Part shown: piece after piece, positions 40,080-51,229 of the stretch
How positions within the stretch are numbered: the first letter of the stretch is position 1
Layout: each line of letters begins with the position of its first letter
Assembly: GCA_016025055.1 (NCBI GenBank)
Contig: CP065590.1
Span: forward strand, 4,464,001-4,528,000
DNA from: Chryseobacterium indologenes
Lineage (GTDB): Bacteria; Bacteroidota; Bacteroidia; Flavobacteriales; Weeksellaceae
DNA length: 64,000 nt
Reading direction: 5' to 3'
The notes under the pieces: model-generated
Told to the model about the DNA's origin: nothing
Seen by the model: only the letters and a program-made list of their open reading frames with translations
Database searches by the model: none
Position numbers and translations under genes: made by a program

Positions 40080-40733
40080 TTATCCAATCCGTTTTCTCAC
40101 AAATATTTCGTAGGCAAGATAAATTAACGGAAGTGACATGATTCCAATATAAAGTCCGTTATTCATTGCCAGAGCAGGCGCATTAATGATCGCATACAGC
40201 AGCCCAAGAAATGCACCTCCTAAGTGTGCCGCATGACCGATATTATCATGGGGCCTTGGATTCATCATCATGTATACGGAATAACCGAAATATACCAATC
40301 CGAAAATATATCCTGGTATTGCTATGGGAATAAAGAAAATATAAATTCCGATGTTCGGATACAATGCGATGGAGGCAAAAAGAATTCCTGAGACTCCTCC
40401 GCTTGCTCCGACTGCAGAATACCAGGTTTGCTTTTGGTAAATATACAGAGAAAGGATGTTTCCTAGCAATATGGATCCTATATAGACTATCAGGAATCCT
40501 AAATTCCCGAAATGCTCCATAACAATCGGTGCAAAGAAATACAGCGTCAGCATATTAAATACCAGGTGCATGATATCTGCATGCAAAAAACCTGATGACA
40601 GCAAACGGATGTATTCCTTTCTGTAAAGAATATCTCCGACACTGAACTTGTATTTCTCCGTAATTGCCGGATTATTAAAGGCGATAAAACTTATAACAGC
40701 AGTTGCTATAATGCACAATATTAAAATATTCAT
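40080..40733 (-). CDS. Rhomboid-family intramembrane serine protease
   Basis: A 217-residue six-helix membrane protein. Catalytic Ser is in AVGASGGVSGILF (GxSG) and His in GHAAHLGGAFLGLLY. HADIMHLVFNMLTLYFF is the conserved helix-2 His/Asn region. Substrate unknown. It starts 5 bases after the parC stop and probably belongs to that operon. Confidence 0.93.
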   Translation of the reverse strand: MNILILCIIATAVISFIAFNNPAITEKYKFSVGDILYRKEYIRLLSSGFLHADIMHLVFNMLTLYFFAPIVMEHFGNLGFLIVYIGSILLGNILSLYIYQKQTWYSAVGASGGVSGILFASIALYPNIGIYIFFIPIAIPGYIFGLVYFGYSVYMMMNPRPHDNIGHAAHLGGAFLGLLYAIINAPALAMNNGLYIGIMSLPLIYLAYEIFVRKRIG

Positions 40734-40738
40734 CTTAT

Positions 40739-43323
40739 TTAGTTTTCAGGTTCATCACTCTGAAACAAATCCCCGATCATTCCTCCTTCATCATCTGAAT
40801 CTCCTGTGCTCTCCGGTTCTTCATAGACCTCAGGTTCTTCTTCTACAGGTTCTGGAATTGTTATATTAATGGCTTTTACTTTGAATTTTGTAAACTGATT
40901 TCCAATTGCTTTTATTCCTTTTACGGCAATGAACTCGTCAATATTTACCGTTTCAGGTTCACGTTCTTTTCCTTTATCTTTTGCGAAGATAATTTCTGCA
41001 GTGACGTCATTGGCGACAATCACATTTTCTATAAATGATTTAGGATGTTCAGACGGCATAAAAGTCTGCACATTCACTGTATTTTCCAACAGGAACCTTT
41101 TGATAAAGTAAATATCTTTTTCTCCGTCGTAATAAATGCAGGTAACCGGTTGTGCAGGTCTCCATTTTTCCAATACCAGATACTCATCGTCAAAACGGTT
41201 ACCCAGATCGAAAGATACCAGCTTCACTTCTCCGTTGGTATTGATCGTTAGAATTTTATCATCTCCTTTGAAGTTCCCCAGTAAGGTACCTCTTGCATCC
41301 GCATTCAGTCTTCGTACCGTATCATCAAACCAGATTTTCCTTGGGGCCAGTGTAGAAACCCCTTCCTCTTTCATATCTACTTTTTTCACCGCATACTTGG
41401 TCACCAGATTCCCTTTGGAATCACGTCCTTTGATGGCCAGATCAGAAAAATTAATTTCCATCTTATTTTTTCTGATTCTTGGATTAGGTTTTAAAAGTAC
41501 CGTTACCGTTTCTGCCTCTCCATTCGGATTGGCTGAAAAATAGAGCATTTCTGATCCTTTTTTGTCTGAAGCCAGCGGATAATCGGTATTTCTTGTTACC
41601 CCGGTTACTGAGAAACGTTTCATATAATACGGTCCTTCTCTCCCTTCACGGTAGATCATATTGTATACCGTTCTTTTATCGTTTTTCTTCCAGACTGCCA
41701 CATGGAGGATATCTTTTCCGATAAAGGTTTTAGCCTCCACTTTTACAACCTTCATGCTTCCGTCTTTTCTGAAGGTAATGATATCATCAATATCGGAACA
41801 ATCGAAAAGATACTGGTCTTTTTCAGAGAGGTCCCGATGAAACCTTCTTCAAAGTTGGCATAGAATTTCTCGTTAGCCACCGCTACTTTTGTGGCATCAA
41901 TGGTATCAAAGATTCTAAGTTCAGTTCTTCTCTGTTTATCTTTTCCGTACTTCTTCTGGATATTTAAATAATACTCAATAGCATAGGCAATCAGATTAGC
42001 AAGATGATGCTTTACCTGCTCTATCTTGCCTTCAAGGGCTGCAATATTTTCTTTAAATTTATCTAAATCGAACCTTGAGATCCTTTTGATCCTGATCTCT
42101 GTCAGTTTCAGAATGTCTTCTTCGGTTACAGCTCTTAAAAGATGTTTGGTATGAGGTTTTAGTCCGGCATCAATTGTTTTCAGGACGTCTTCCCATGTCT
42201 TTACCTCTTCAATATCGTGGTAAATCCTGTTTTCGATGAAGATTCTTTCCAATGATGAAAAATGCCAGCTTTCCTGAAGTTCATGAAGCTCAATTTCCAG
42301 TTCTTTTTTAAGGAGAGAAACCGTATGGTCCGTATTCATTTTCAGAATATCGGATACATTCATAAACATGGGTTTGTCACCTACGATCACACATGCATTG
42401 GGAGAAATGGTAACCTGACAGTCCGTAAATGCGTATAAAGCATCAATGGTCTTGTCGGGAGAAACATCGTTATGAATATGGACAAGAATCTCTACTTTAT
42501 CAGAGGTATTGTCTTCAATTTTCTTAATCTTAATTTTCCCTCTCTCATTAGCCTTTAAGATAGAATCGATGAGATCGGTTGTCGTCTTGGAATAAGGAAG
42601 CTCGGAAATCACCAGCAAATGCTTGTCTGTCTGGGTAATTTTTGCTCGTGCTCTTACTTTTCCTCCTCTGTGGCCATCGTTATATTCTGAAACGTCAAGA
42701 TAGCCAGCCGTTAAAAAATCGGGAAATATTTCAAATTTCTTTCCTTTTAAATAAGCAACGGAAGCATTGATCAGTTCATTAAAATTATGCGGAAGGATCT
42801 TCGTAGAAAGTCCTACTCCAATTCCTTCCACTCCCTGAGCGAGAAGCAAAGGAAATTTAACGGGTAAATCGATTGGCTCATTATTTCTTCCGTCATAAGA
42901 TTTTGTCCAATCCGTTGTTTTAGGATTAAAGACCACTTCCAGCGCAAAAGGAGTAAGCCTTGCTTCAATATACCTTGCAGCAGCGGCAGAATCTCCGGTG
43001 TAGATATTTCCCCAGTTTCCCTGGGTATCTATCAAAAGTTCCTTTTGCCCGATCTGCACCATGGCATCGGTAATGGAAGCATCACCGTGAGGGTGATATT
43101 TCATGGTATTTCCTACGATATTGGCAACCTTATTATAACGGCCGTCTTCCAGTTCCCGCATAGAGTGCATGATTCTTCGCTGAACGGGCTTTAACCCGTC
43201 AAACACCGAAGGAATAGCCCTATCTAAAATTACATAGGAAGCATAATCCAGAAACCAGTCTTTATAAAGACCTGAAACCTTCTTCAAGCTTTCACCTTCA
43301 TGCGAGTATTCTTCTGTCGTCAT
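40739..43323 (-). pseudogene. parC: Topoisomerase IV subunit A, frameshifted
   Basis: DNA-cleaving subunit of topoisomerase IV, about 861 residues. N-terminal LKPVQRRIMHSM, and active-site Tyr in AAAARYIEARLTPFA. The C-terminal beta-propeller region follows but no GyrA box is evident, which favours ParC. One A is missing in the run at 41819-41823. With it LKKDQYLFDCSDIDDIITFRK bridges the pieces. ParC is essential, so an intact gene in the organism is very likely. Partner parE lies upstream on the same strand. Confidence 0.9.
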
Positions 43324-43807
43324 CTGTTTTTTTATCTTTTTTCTCTTTATTAGCTTTCACTACTTTATTCAGAGAGAGTTTTAAATCATTTACTTCTTTT
43401 CTGGTCAAATAAGAGATCTGGTACTTCAATATAGTAGAACCGTTATTCTTACTTGAAACGGTCACATATAATCTTTTCACAAAGAAGATACTGACCACAT
43501 CATATTTTATCAGTTTGTATTTCGGAAATTCGTCATGAAGAGGCTTGCTTAAAAAAGGGATAATATTCCTGTTTTTAAAATTCAATGCTTCTCCGTCACT
43601 GTCATATTCAAAAATCTGCCGGCCGTTAAGATGAAATATAATCACCATCAATACGGGAACAATAATCATCAAATAACTTTCACCTCCTAATACATTAAAG
43701 CGGTATTTATTGGCTAAAAATCCTGCTATTCCAAATACCACCGCCATCATCAGTAATGTATTTATAAAATTATAAACTGATGCTTTATTACGATTACTTA
43801 GTCTCAT
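43298..43807 (-). CDS. Small membrane protein between parE and parC
   Basis: A 169-residue protein with two N-terminal transmembrane helices (about 14-32 and 44-62) and a cytoplasmic, lysine-rich tail ending KANKEKKDKKTDDDRR. No named family. It overlaps the parC start by 26 bases, so it is translationally coupled to topoisomerase IV. The reason for this placement is unknown. Confidence 0.75.
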   Translation of the reverse strand: MRLSNRNKASVYNFINTLLMMAVVFGIAGFLANKYRFNVLGGESYLMIIVPVLMVIIFHLNGRQIFEYDSDGEALNFKNRNIIPFLSKPLHDEFPKYKLIKYDVVSIFFVKRLYVTVSSKNNGSTILKYQISYLTRKEVNDLKLSLNKVVKANKEKKDKKTDDDRRILA

Positions 43808-43914
43808 TTTAAATTTTTGGGATTGTAAGTTTCGAAATCCTTACTTTCATCCAAATTGTGTTTTTGTCTACATCTGCCCTTCTTCTGTGAACGATGTTCT
43901 GATGCTAAGCTTTT

Positions 43915-45801
43915 TTAGTTTTCTATGTCGTTAAGAATTTCTTTTTTATCTATATCTGTATCATCTTCAACGACCAGGTTTTCAAGGATAAAAGTCTGCC
44001 TGTCCGGAGTATTTTTCCCCATATAGAACTCGAGAAGCTGCTCTATGGTCTGATCTTTTCCTACCACCACCGGTTCTAAACGAATATCTTTTCCGATGAA
44101 ATGTTTAAATTCGTCCGGAGAAATCTCTCCAAGTCCTTTAAATCGGGTAATCTCAGGATTTTTGCCTAATTCGTTAAGGGCTTTTACCCTTTCTGCTTCC
44201 GAGTAGCAATATCGGGTTTCTTTTTTATTTCTAACCCTGAACAAAGGTGTCTGAAGAATATAAAGGTGCCCGTTTTTGATCAGGTCAGGAAAAAACTGCA
44301 GGAAGAACGTAATCATCAAAAGACGGATGTGCATCCCGTCGACATCAGCATCGGTTGCAATAATCACCTGGTTGTACCTCAGGTCTTCCAGACTTTCCTC
44401 AATATTCAGTGCGGCCTGAAGAAGATTAAATTCTTCATTTTCGTAGACCACCTTCTTGGTAAGACCATAGCAGTTCAAAGGCTTACCTTTCAATGAGAAA
44501 ACAGCCTGTGTTTCCACATCTCTTGATTTTGTGATGGATCCTGATGCGGAATCCCCTTCCGTAATGAAGATTTGTGTATCCCCTTTTCTTTCGGCTTTCT
44601 GATCGTTGTAATGTTGTCTGCAGTCACGAAGTTTTTTGTTGTGGAGAGACACTTTTTTGGCTCTTTCTCTGGCTAATTTCTGGATTCCGGAAAGTTCTTT
44701 TCTTTCTCTTTCTGAGATCAGAATTTTTCTCTGGATCGCTTCTGCTATTTCCGGATTTTTATGCAGGAAATTATCTAGCTTGCTTTTAAGAAAATCGATG
44801 ATAAAGGTTCTGACGGTTGGTCCGTTGGGACCCATATCATTCGATCCCAGCTTGGTTTTTGTCTGTGATTCGAAAACGGGTTCTTCTACATTGATGGAAA
44901 TTGCAGCAATGATTGATTTTCTGATATCTGACGCGTCGAAAGTTTTATTAAAAAATTCACGGACTGTTTTCACATAGGCTTCACGAAATGCATTCAAATG
45001 CGTTCCTCCCTGTGTGGTGTTTTGTCCGTTAACAAAGGAGAAATAAGTTTCAGTCTGGGATTTATCAGAATGGGTAATCGCTACCTCAATATCTTCATCT
45101 TTCAGGTGTACTATCGGATAAAGGATATCACTTTCCAGCTCCTCTTCCAGAAGGTCTTTCAATCCGTTTTCAGAAAAATAGGTTTCTCCGTTAAAGAGAA
45201 TTTTTAATCCGGGATTCAGATAAGCGTAATTGCGGAGCATTCTTTCGATATACTCTTTTCTGTATTTGAAATGCAGGAATATCTCCCCGTCAGGAATAAA
45301 GGAAATTTCTGTCCCGTTTCTATCCGAGGTTTCTTTTTCATCAAAACTTTCGGTGATGATCCCGCGCGAAAATTCCGCGACTTTCATTTTCCCGTCACGG
45401 AAAGAACGTACTCTGAAATAATCAGAAAGGGCATTTACAGCTTTGGTACCCACCCCGTTCAAACCTACAGATTTTTTGAAGGCTTTACTGTCGTACTTTC
45501 CTCCGGTATTCATTTTGGAAACGGCATCAACGACTTTTCCGAGGGGAATTCCACGTCCAAAGTCACGAATGGTAACTTTACCGTCGTCGAGTTTTATTTC
45601 AATTCTTTTCCCTGATCTCATCCTGAACTCATCAATAGAGTTATCCAGGATTTCTTTAAGCAGAATATAAATACCATCATCAGCGGAAGAACCATCACCA
45701 AGCTTCCCGATGTACATTCCGGGGCGCAAACGGATGTGTTCCTGCCAATCGAGGGTTCTGATATTATCTTCTGAATAGGTTGGATTTATTTCTTGTGACA
45801 T
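43915..45801 (-). CDS. parE: Topoisomerase IV subunit B
   Basis: ATPase subunit of topoisomerase IV, about 628 residues. GHKL motifs: [21 protein letters not shown] and [14 protein letters not shown]. Toprim: [11 protein letters not shown] with [12 protein letters not shown]. Start taken at [14 protein letters not shown] (ATG 45801-45799), because a -7 box at 45829-45822 would put transcription start near the longer ATG at 45816. Confidence 0.94.
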   Translation of the reverse strand: MSQEINPTYSEDNIRTLDWQEHIRLRPGMYIGKLGDGSSADDGIYILLKEILDNSIDEFRMRSGKRIEIKLDDGKVTIRDFGRGIPLGKVVDAVSKMNTGGKYDSKAFKKSVGLNGVGTKAVNALSDYFRVRSFRDGKMKVAEFSRGIITESFDEKETSDRNGTEISFIPDGEIFLHFKYRKEYIERMLRNYAYLNPGLKILFNGETYFSENGLKDLLEEELESDILYPIVHLKDEDIEVAITHSDKSQTETYFSFVNGQNTTQGGTHLNAFREAYVKTVREFFNKTFDASDIRKSIIAAISINVEEPVFESQTKTKLGSNDMGPNGPTVRTFIIDFLKSKLDNFLHKNPEIAEAIQRKILISERERKELSGIQKLARERAKKVSLHNKKLRDCRQHYNDQKAERKGDTQIFITEGDSASGSITKSRDVETQAVFSLKGKPLNCYGLTKKVVYENEEFNLLQAALNIEESLEDLRYNQVIIATDADVDGMHIRLLMITFFLQFFPDLIKNGHLYILQTPLFRVRNKKETRYCYSEAERVKALNELGKNPEITRFKGLGEISPDEFKHFIGKDIRLEPVVVGKDQTIEQLLEFYMGKNTPDRQTFILENLVVEDDTDIDKKEILNDIEN

Positions 45802-45821
45802 ATATGATTTCAGCAAACATA

Positions 45822-45829
45822 CAAAAATA
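45822..45829 (-). promoter_or_regulatory. Promoter -7 box for parE (TATTTTTG)
   Basis: Minus-strand match to TAnnTTTG, 20 bases before the chosen ATG. Confidence 0.4.
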
Positions 45830-46198
45830 CGAAATTGTCTAAAATTATCCGAATTTTTTCAAAGTGTTTTTTTTGAATTTCCTCTCCTATATTACATTCT
45901 TGTATTCCAAAGTATATCTTTACATTATTATTCATGGTCATGTGAAAAATTTGCTTATTTTTTTTTAATAACCACTGATATTTTCCTTTTATTTTCAATA
46001 TTTTACGTCCGGATTCCGGATTGGTACGTTAAAAGGAAAATTCCGGATTGAATAGTTCGTAAACCTACACTTTAAACCAGGATTTCAACGGTTTATACGG
46101 GAAAAATGATTTTTATCTCTTCAAAAAAGTAGCTAAAACTAGAATTTAAAAACTGCAGGATAATTTTTATAAATGGAGACCAGTCCTGTACCTTACAA
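45830..46198. other. Intergenic region with TCCGGA palindromes
   Basis: About 370 bases without a convincing gene. TCCGGA occurs at 46008, 46015 and 46042, two of them inside a repeated ATTCCGGATTG. Otherwise nothing recognised. Confidence 0.4.
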
Positions 46199-46736
46199 TT
46201 AGCTGCCTTCAAGTTGCCCGATTATATTCTTAAGCATGGCCGGCACAATCAGTTTGTGGAAGGGTCGAACCGGTAAAAAATACAATACTCCCGTCCAATT
46301 GTGAAAGGTAACAGTCGTAGAAATTCTCAGGGAATTCTCTTCGTTGGGTTTTTTGGCTCTTATCAAATAACAGAGAAATCCTGAAGTCCAGGTGCTTATC
46401 ATTTTCTCCAAGAACAATTTCATTACTGGTCTTGTCAAATACCTTGAAGAGGCCCACCCGATCACCGATTTCACATGTAAAATCTCCAATATTCTGATTT
46501 TCATCTGCTTTCAAACCGGTTTTCAATCCAAAAAGCGCCACTGCTTTATTCCTGAAGGCAAACATTTTTTTACCCCATTTCGGGCCGCTGGTAAAGAAAG
46601 CTTTTCCTATTTTCTCTATACAAATATTTTTATTTTTACCGGTAAATTCTCCTTCAAAACTATCAATATAGTCAAAATCTTTCTTTCTCTGTGCTAGAAC
46701 GGATTGGTCCGGGAATTCAATTTTCTTAATTTTCAT
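46199..46736 (-). pseudogene. DUF2867 protein, frameshifted
   Basis: About 178 residues from MKIKKIEFPDQSV (ATG 46736-46734). The DUF2867 pattern is visible: HLDFRISLLFDK, then after the break NSLRISTTVTFHNWTGVLYFLPVRPFHKLIVPAMLKN. One extra T in the run at 46349-46354 shifts the frame; removing it gives DKSQKPNEENSLRIS. Function of the family is not established. Confidence 0.78.
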
Positions 46737-46976
46737 GGTATTGGATTTAAGTGGGTTATTGTTAAACAAATGTAGGTATCTTTCTCCGTATGTCAAGAAG
46801 AAATCAAACAAATGTTTATTTAAATTTTAAACTAATTCGACATTCCTTTGAAATATCAAATGGCTGTAAATGGTTACGCATTTTTTTTGTTCCGGTTATA
46901 TTTTTTAAGCTTTTATCGATTAGAGCTCAAGCATTTTAAATATTTCATTAAATTCGATAGTTAGAAAAATGCTTTT

Positions 46977-48125
46977 ATGATACAACTTCCTCTATCCAAA
47001 CTTTCCAATGTGGGAACGACAATTTTCAGTCAAATGACCCAGCTTGCCAATGAAAACGAAGCCATCAACCTTTCACAGGGATTTCCTGACTTTATGCCGG
47101 ATTCCCGGCTGCTTGACCAGGTAGATTATTTTATAAAAAAAGGATTCAACCAGTACGCTCCATTAGGCGGAATGATAGGTTTAAAGGAAGAAATTGTCCG
47201 CAAAATTGAAAACAGCCACCAGGCTATTTATCATCCTGACACTGAAGTAACGGTTACTGCGGGAGGTACTCAGGCCATATTTACGGCTATCGCGGCTTTT
47301 ATAAAGAAAGACGATGAAGTTATTATTTTTGAGCCGGCGTATGATTGCTATGAACCTACTGTAGAGCTTTTCGGAGGGATCGTCAGACGATTTGAAATGA
47401 AGGCTCCCGATTACGAAATCAACTGGAAGACGGTAAAAAACCTGGTGAACGACAAAACCAAAATGATTATCCTCAATAATCCCAACAACCCTTCAGGGAA
47501 GATTGTAAAGGAAGAAGATATTCAGGAGTTGATTCAGCTGGTAAAAGGGACTTCTATTCTTATTCTCAGTGATGAAGTCTATGAAAATATTGTCTTTGAC
47601 GGCAAACAGCACCTGAGCATTTGTAAGTATCCGGAGCTTAAAGAAAGAAGTCTTCTGGTCGCCTCTTTTGGGAAGCTTTTCCATGTCACAGGCTGGAAAG
47701 TTGGCTATTGTGCGGCTCCTAAAAACTTAACCGATGAATTCCGGAAGGTTCATCAGTTTAATGTATTTTGTGTAAACACGCCTATTCAGCTTGCTTTGGC
47801 AGAGTATATGAAAAATGAGGAGCATTATATCCACCTCAATCAGTTTTTCCAGGAAAAAAGGGATTTTCTAAGAAAAGGTCTTGCCGGAACCTCTTTCGAG
47901 TTGCTCGATTGTGAGGGCACTTATTTTCAGGCTGTAAAATATGATAAAATTTCAGCCAAAAACGACTTTGATTTTGCGACTGAACTGACGGTCAACCATA
48001 AAGTAGCCAGTGTTCCTTTTTCTTCGTTTTACAAAAACAGGCTCAATGAAAATGTAATCAGATTATGTTTCGCCAAAAAGCAGGAAACATTGGAGCGAGC
48101 GATTGAAAACTTATCTAATATTTAG
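46977..48125 (+). CDS. Methionine-type class I aminotransferase
   Basis: A 382-residue PLP enzyme of fold type I, close in pattern to YbdL-like methionine aminotransferases. N-terminal NLSQGFPDFMPDS and FNQYAPLGGMIGLKEEI, then ILNNPNNPSGKIVKEED (Asn), SDEVYENIVFDG (Asp/Tyr) and SFGKLFHVTGWKVGYC with the Schiff-base Lys. C-terminal VIRLCFAKKQETLERA carries the carboxylate-binding Arg. It may close the methionine salvage pathway. Single gene with its own upstream region. Confidence 0.93.
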   Translation: MIQLPLSKLSNVGTTIFSQMTQLANENEAINLSQGFPDFMPDSRLLDQVDYFIKKGFNQYAPLGGMIGLKEEIVRKIENSHQAIYHPDTEVTVTAGGTQAIFTAIAAFIKKDDEVIIFEPAYDCYEPTVELFGGIVRRFEMKAPDYEINWKTVKNLVNDKTKMIILNNPNNPSGKIVKEEDIQELIQLVKGTSILILSDEVYENIVFDGKQHLSICKYPELKERSLLVASFGKLFHVTGWKVGYCAAPKNLTDEFRKVHQFNVFCVNTPIQLALAEYMKNEEHYIHLNQFFQEKRDFLRKGLAGTSFELLDCEGTYFQAVKYDKISAKNDFDFATELTVNHKVASVPFSSFYKNRLNENVIRLCFAKKQETLERAIENLSNI

Positions 48126-48222
48126 AAATAGAATCGTTCACAGCATTATACTTTGTTGTACTGAAGTAATTTAAGGGTTGTTTTTGTATATTCGTCATAT
48201 CGAATCCCCTAAAACAATACCT

Positions 48223-48380
48223 ATGAAAAATCAATGCTTACCGCAAGGAAGAAAACTCAACAAAAGGAATTAAATACCATTAAAGGAGGACTTAAAATAT
48301 GTATCCTTCCGGAAACCACGGAATGTGCTTTCTATGGAAATTTCTGCGGAGAGCCTGAGTGCAAAACAAGGCCTTGGTAA
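48223..48380 (+). pseudogene. Double-glycine precursor peptide A, frameshifted
   Basis: Leader MKNQCLPQGRKLNKR..., then one G is missing at 48266-48267. Restoring it gives RELNTIKGGLKIC, a GG cleavage-type motif, followed by a core with C-x7-C-x6-C-x4-C ending KTRPW. About 52 residues. Same family as the peptides at 48528 and 50784-51903. Confidence 0.7.
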
Positions 48381-48527
48381 ATACAGCTCTATTAAGAAAA
48401 AGAACTATCCTGCAAGGGTAGTTTTTTTATTGATTTATAACCACTGTATTTAAATTGTATCCAATCCAGGTGAAATATTTCAATTATTTTACATATTTTA
48501 GTGAAAATCAAACTAATACTATCAATC

Positions 48528-48740
48528 ATGAGAAATTCTAATGTAAACAAAGGAAAAAAATTAAGTAAATCTGAACTGAAAATGATCCAGGGAGGTCTTG
48601 GTACTTATCCATGCGCCCCTAACGGTTATTGTAAATATATAGGCCCCGGGTGCAGAGAAGAGAAATGCCAGCTACCGGTACCTTTAGAACCAATTGATCC
48701 TGACGGCCCGATTGTACTTCCGGAGCCGGGAAGTTTATAA
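48528..48740 (+). CDS. Double-glycine cysteine-rich precursor peptide B
   Basis: A 70-residue peptide. Start at MRNSNVNKGKKLSKSEL (48528), which matches its paralogues; the upstream part of the longer frame does not. Leader ends KMIQGG. The core has C-x5-C-x6-C-x4-C (PCAPNGYC, KYIGPG, REEK) and a P/acid-rich tail. Family annotation is usually 'bacteriocin-like', without known activity. A terminator follows. Confidence 0.8.
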   Translation: MRNSNVNKGKKLSKSELKMIQGGLGTYPCAPNGYCKYIGPGCREEKCQLPVPLEPIDPDGPIVLPEPGSL

Positions 48741-48743
48741 TAA

Positions 48744-48778
48744 AAAAGAACCAGCAGTATTGTTGGTTCTTTTTTTCA
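48744..48778 (+). terminator. Terminator after peptide B
   Basis: AAAGAACCA...TGGTTCTTT hairpin with a 3' T run. Confidence 0.75.
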
Positions 48779-48793
48779 GTTTTGTTCCTCATT

Positions 48794-49557
48794 TTATAAA
48801 AACATTCCTCCTGACGCTTCAATTCTCTGTCCGTTGATCCATCCAGCATCTTCCGTACACAGGAATGCCACTACACCCCCGATATCATCAGGAAGCCCTA
48901 CTCTTCCTAATGCCGTAGCACCGGCAACCACCGCATTGATTTCCTTATTGTCTCTTACTCTGCCTCCTCCAAAGTCAGTTTCAATAGCGCCTGGCGCCAC
49001 TACATTGGCCCTGATCTGTCTTGATCCCAATTCTTTGGCCATGTATTTTGTCAGCATTTCTACACCGGCTTTGATAGATCCGTACACCGATGATCCCGGA
49101 GTTGCAAATCTTGCCAAGCCTGAAGAGATATTGATAATACCGCCACCGTCGTTGATGAATGGAAGGACTTTCTGGGTTAAAAGAATACTCCTTTGAAGTG
49201 AATATCCACGACATCGTCAAGCTGCTCCTCCGTCACTTCAGCAATCGGTGAATACAAGGCCGTCCCCGCATTATTGATCAGGTAATCGATGTTTGTATTT
49301 CCTGTATTTTCCTGTAGATGGCGTGTAACGTCTTTTATAAATGCATCAAAACTTTTGAGATCTTTGGTATTCAGCTGAAAAGCAGCAGCCTTTCTGCCCA
49401 TTCCATGTATTTCATTCACCACTTCTTCAGCTTCAGCTTTATTACTTCTGTATGTAATGATAACATCTAATCCTTTTTGAGCTATTTTAAGCGCAGAATT
49501 TTTTCCTAATCCACGACTTCCTCCTGTTACTAATGCAATTTTTGTTCTTGTTTCCAT
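48794..49557 (-). pseudogene. SDR-family oxidoreductase, frameshifted
   Basis: Classical SDR of about 254 residues from METRTKIALVTGGSRGLGK (ATG 49557-49555). NNAG is followed by the break at an A4 run (49179-49182). With one more base the frame reads KGVFFLTQKVLPFINDGGG. Then INISSGLARF, YGSIKAG (YxxxK) and PGAIETDFGG. C-terminal GQRIEASGGMFL is typical of 3-oxoacyl-type SDRs. It follows the AraC gene on the same strand and is probably its target or co-transcribed. Confidence 0.87.
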
Positions 49558-49644
49558 TTGTCTTGTTATTTTGATGGTACAAAGTTGCGGGATTTTAGAG
49601 AAGAACCGTTTGCCTGAATCAATCACATATTTGCAAAATTCAAA

Positions 49645-50582
49645 TCATGACCGGAATTCTAACGGAGTAAATGAAGTTTTCCTCTTAAAGAAATTTGAAA
49701 AATGAGCAATTTCTTCGAAACCTAAGGCATATGAGATTTCGGAAACATTCCATTTGGTTTGTTTTAAAAGTATTTTGGCCTCCTGAATCACACGGTCGGC
49801 AATCAGTTCGGTAGTTGTTTTCTCTGTGTTTTCTTTCAATTTTTTATTGAGATAGTTCACGTGCACCGCTAATCTGTCGGCGTAATCTTTTGCCGTTTTC
49901 AATTGCAGCCTCTGGTTGGGCGATTCAATGGGAAACTGTCTTTCCAGGAGTTCTATAAATAAAGAAACTACCCTCATTGAGGCATCATTAGCCGTTGATA
50001 TCCTCGTTGCCGGCTGTAGTTTTTGCCCGTAATGAATCAGCTCCAGGACGTAATTTCTGATCAAATCATATTTATACATATAATCTGAGTCTATTTCTTT
50101 TTTTATTTTTTTAAAAAGCAGCTCAATCTCATCAGCCAGCTCATCATTGATTTCAAAAACAGGAACTCCCCCGGTTGAAAAATGGGCAGATCTTCCAGAT
50201 GATTGTAAGAAATTCCCCTGAAAAGAAAATCTTCTGTAAACACACAAAAACTTCCCGACTGATGAGGATCTTCAGGCACCCAATGATAAGGAACCCTGGG
50301 AGTGGCAAAGAGCAGAGCATTCCCTTTTATGGAGATGGTTTTATCTGCATACTCGGCTCTGTTGTTTCCCCTGATGAGGCTTATTTTGTAATATTTTCTC
50401 CTGTTATAGGGCATTTCAGACGTGAGCTTTGTCTTTTCAATCGTTTGGGCAATATCAAATACATTAAAGTGTCCGATATCCTTATGAAGGCCTTTGGGGA
50501 AAATGCTTTCCAGATCTTTTCCGAGCTTGGCAGCCATTTCTCTATAAAAATCCTCTAATGAAGAATGGGCTATTTTTTCCAT
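49645..50582 (-). pseudogene. AraC-family regulator, frameshifted
   Basis: A regulator of about 312 residues: an N-terminal cupin-like sensing domain (residues 20-150) and a C-terminal AraC domain (KQTKWNVSEISYALGFEEIAHFSNFFKRKTSFTPLEFRS). One G is missing in the C5 run at 50168-50172. With it LPIFQPGGVPVFEINDELADE joins the halves. It is encoded just upstream of the SDR gene, a common regulator/target layout. Confidence 0.87.
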
Positions 50583-50746
50583 AGCAGAAGTTTGTAAGAT
50601 TCAAATATACAAAATGAAGTTTCATTTGAGACAATTATTAAAGGCAAGAGATGTATTCGCTTTATAAAATTATAAATTAATCAATATTCTATTAAAATTA
50701 TTCTCATTTTTTCTATAAAAAGTGATATACGTTAATTTATTTTTAT

Positions 50747-50754
50747 TACATTCG
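50747..50754 (+). promoter_or_regulatory. Promoter-like TACATTCG box for the peptide cluster
   Basis: One mismatch to TAnnTTTG, 30 bases before the ATG of peptide C. The same TTCG variant occurs in the CRISPR repeats. Confidence 0.35.
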
Positions 50755-50783
50755 TTGTAACTAACTTACTAAAAATCAAAACT

Positions 50784-50975
50784 ATGAAAAATCAATTTGC
50801 CCAATTCGGGAAAAAACTGAACAAAAAAGAAATGAAATCAATTACCGGAGGAATGTATGACTGTATGGTTCCTGAGCCTTGTGAGCCTTATCCGGGAACA
50901 TGTGAATCTCATGCCGACGCCAACGGTTGTACCATGATTCACCCAAAATGCGGACAGGCTATTTGCAGACCATGA
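50784..50975 (+). CDS. Double-glycine cysteine-rich precursor peptide C
   Basis: A 63-residue peptide. Leader MKNQFAQFGKKLNKKEMKSITGG, then a longer core with six cysteines: DCMVPEPCEPYPGTCESHADANGC and the family motif C-x6-C-x4-C (TMIHPK, GQAI) ending RP. First gene of a five-gene plus-strand row. Confidence 0.82.
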   Translation: MKNQFAQFGKKLNKKEMKSITGGMYDCMVPEPCEPYPGTCESHADANGCTMIHPKCGQAICRP

Positions 50976-51015
50976 TTTCATATTATCTTTTATAACAAAC
51001 TTAAAATAAATCATT

Positions 51016-51210
51016 ATGAAAAATCAACATCTAAACAAAGGTAAAAAACTGAATAAAAGGGAATTAAAATCTATCACAGGAGGATTGCTCAGATGTATCG
51101 AGCCTACCTACTGTCCGGACCCGCCATGTGAGGCCAGCGGCCGCTGTAAAATCACTTCTCCCTCGTGTGCAGAATTACAATGCAGACCGAACAGTCCTAT
51201 AGAGTTTTAA
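51016..51210 (+). CDS. Double-glycine cysteine-rich precursor peptide D
   Basis: A 64-residue peptide 40 bases after peptide C. Leader MKNQHLNKGKKLNKREL with KSITGG; core RCIEPTYCPDPPCEASGRC then C-x6-C-x4-C (KITSPS, AELQ). Six cysteines in total. Confidence 0.82.
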   Translation: MKNQHLNKGKKLNKRELKSITGGLLRCIEPTYCPDPPCEASGRCKITSPSCAELQCRPNSPIEF

Positions 51211-51229
51211 CAGATTAATAAAGAAGACC

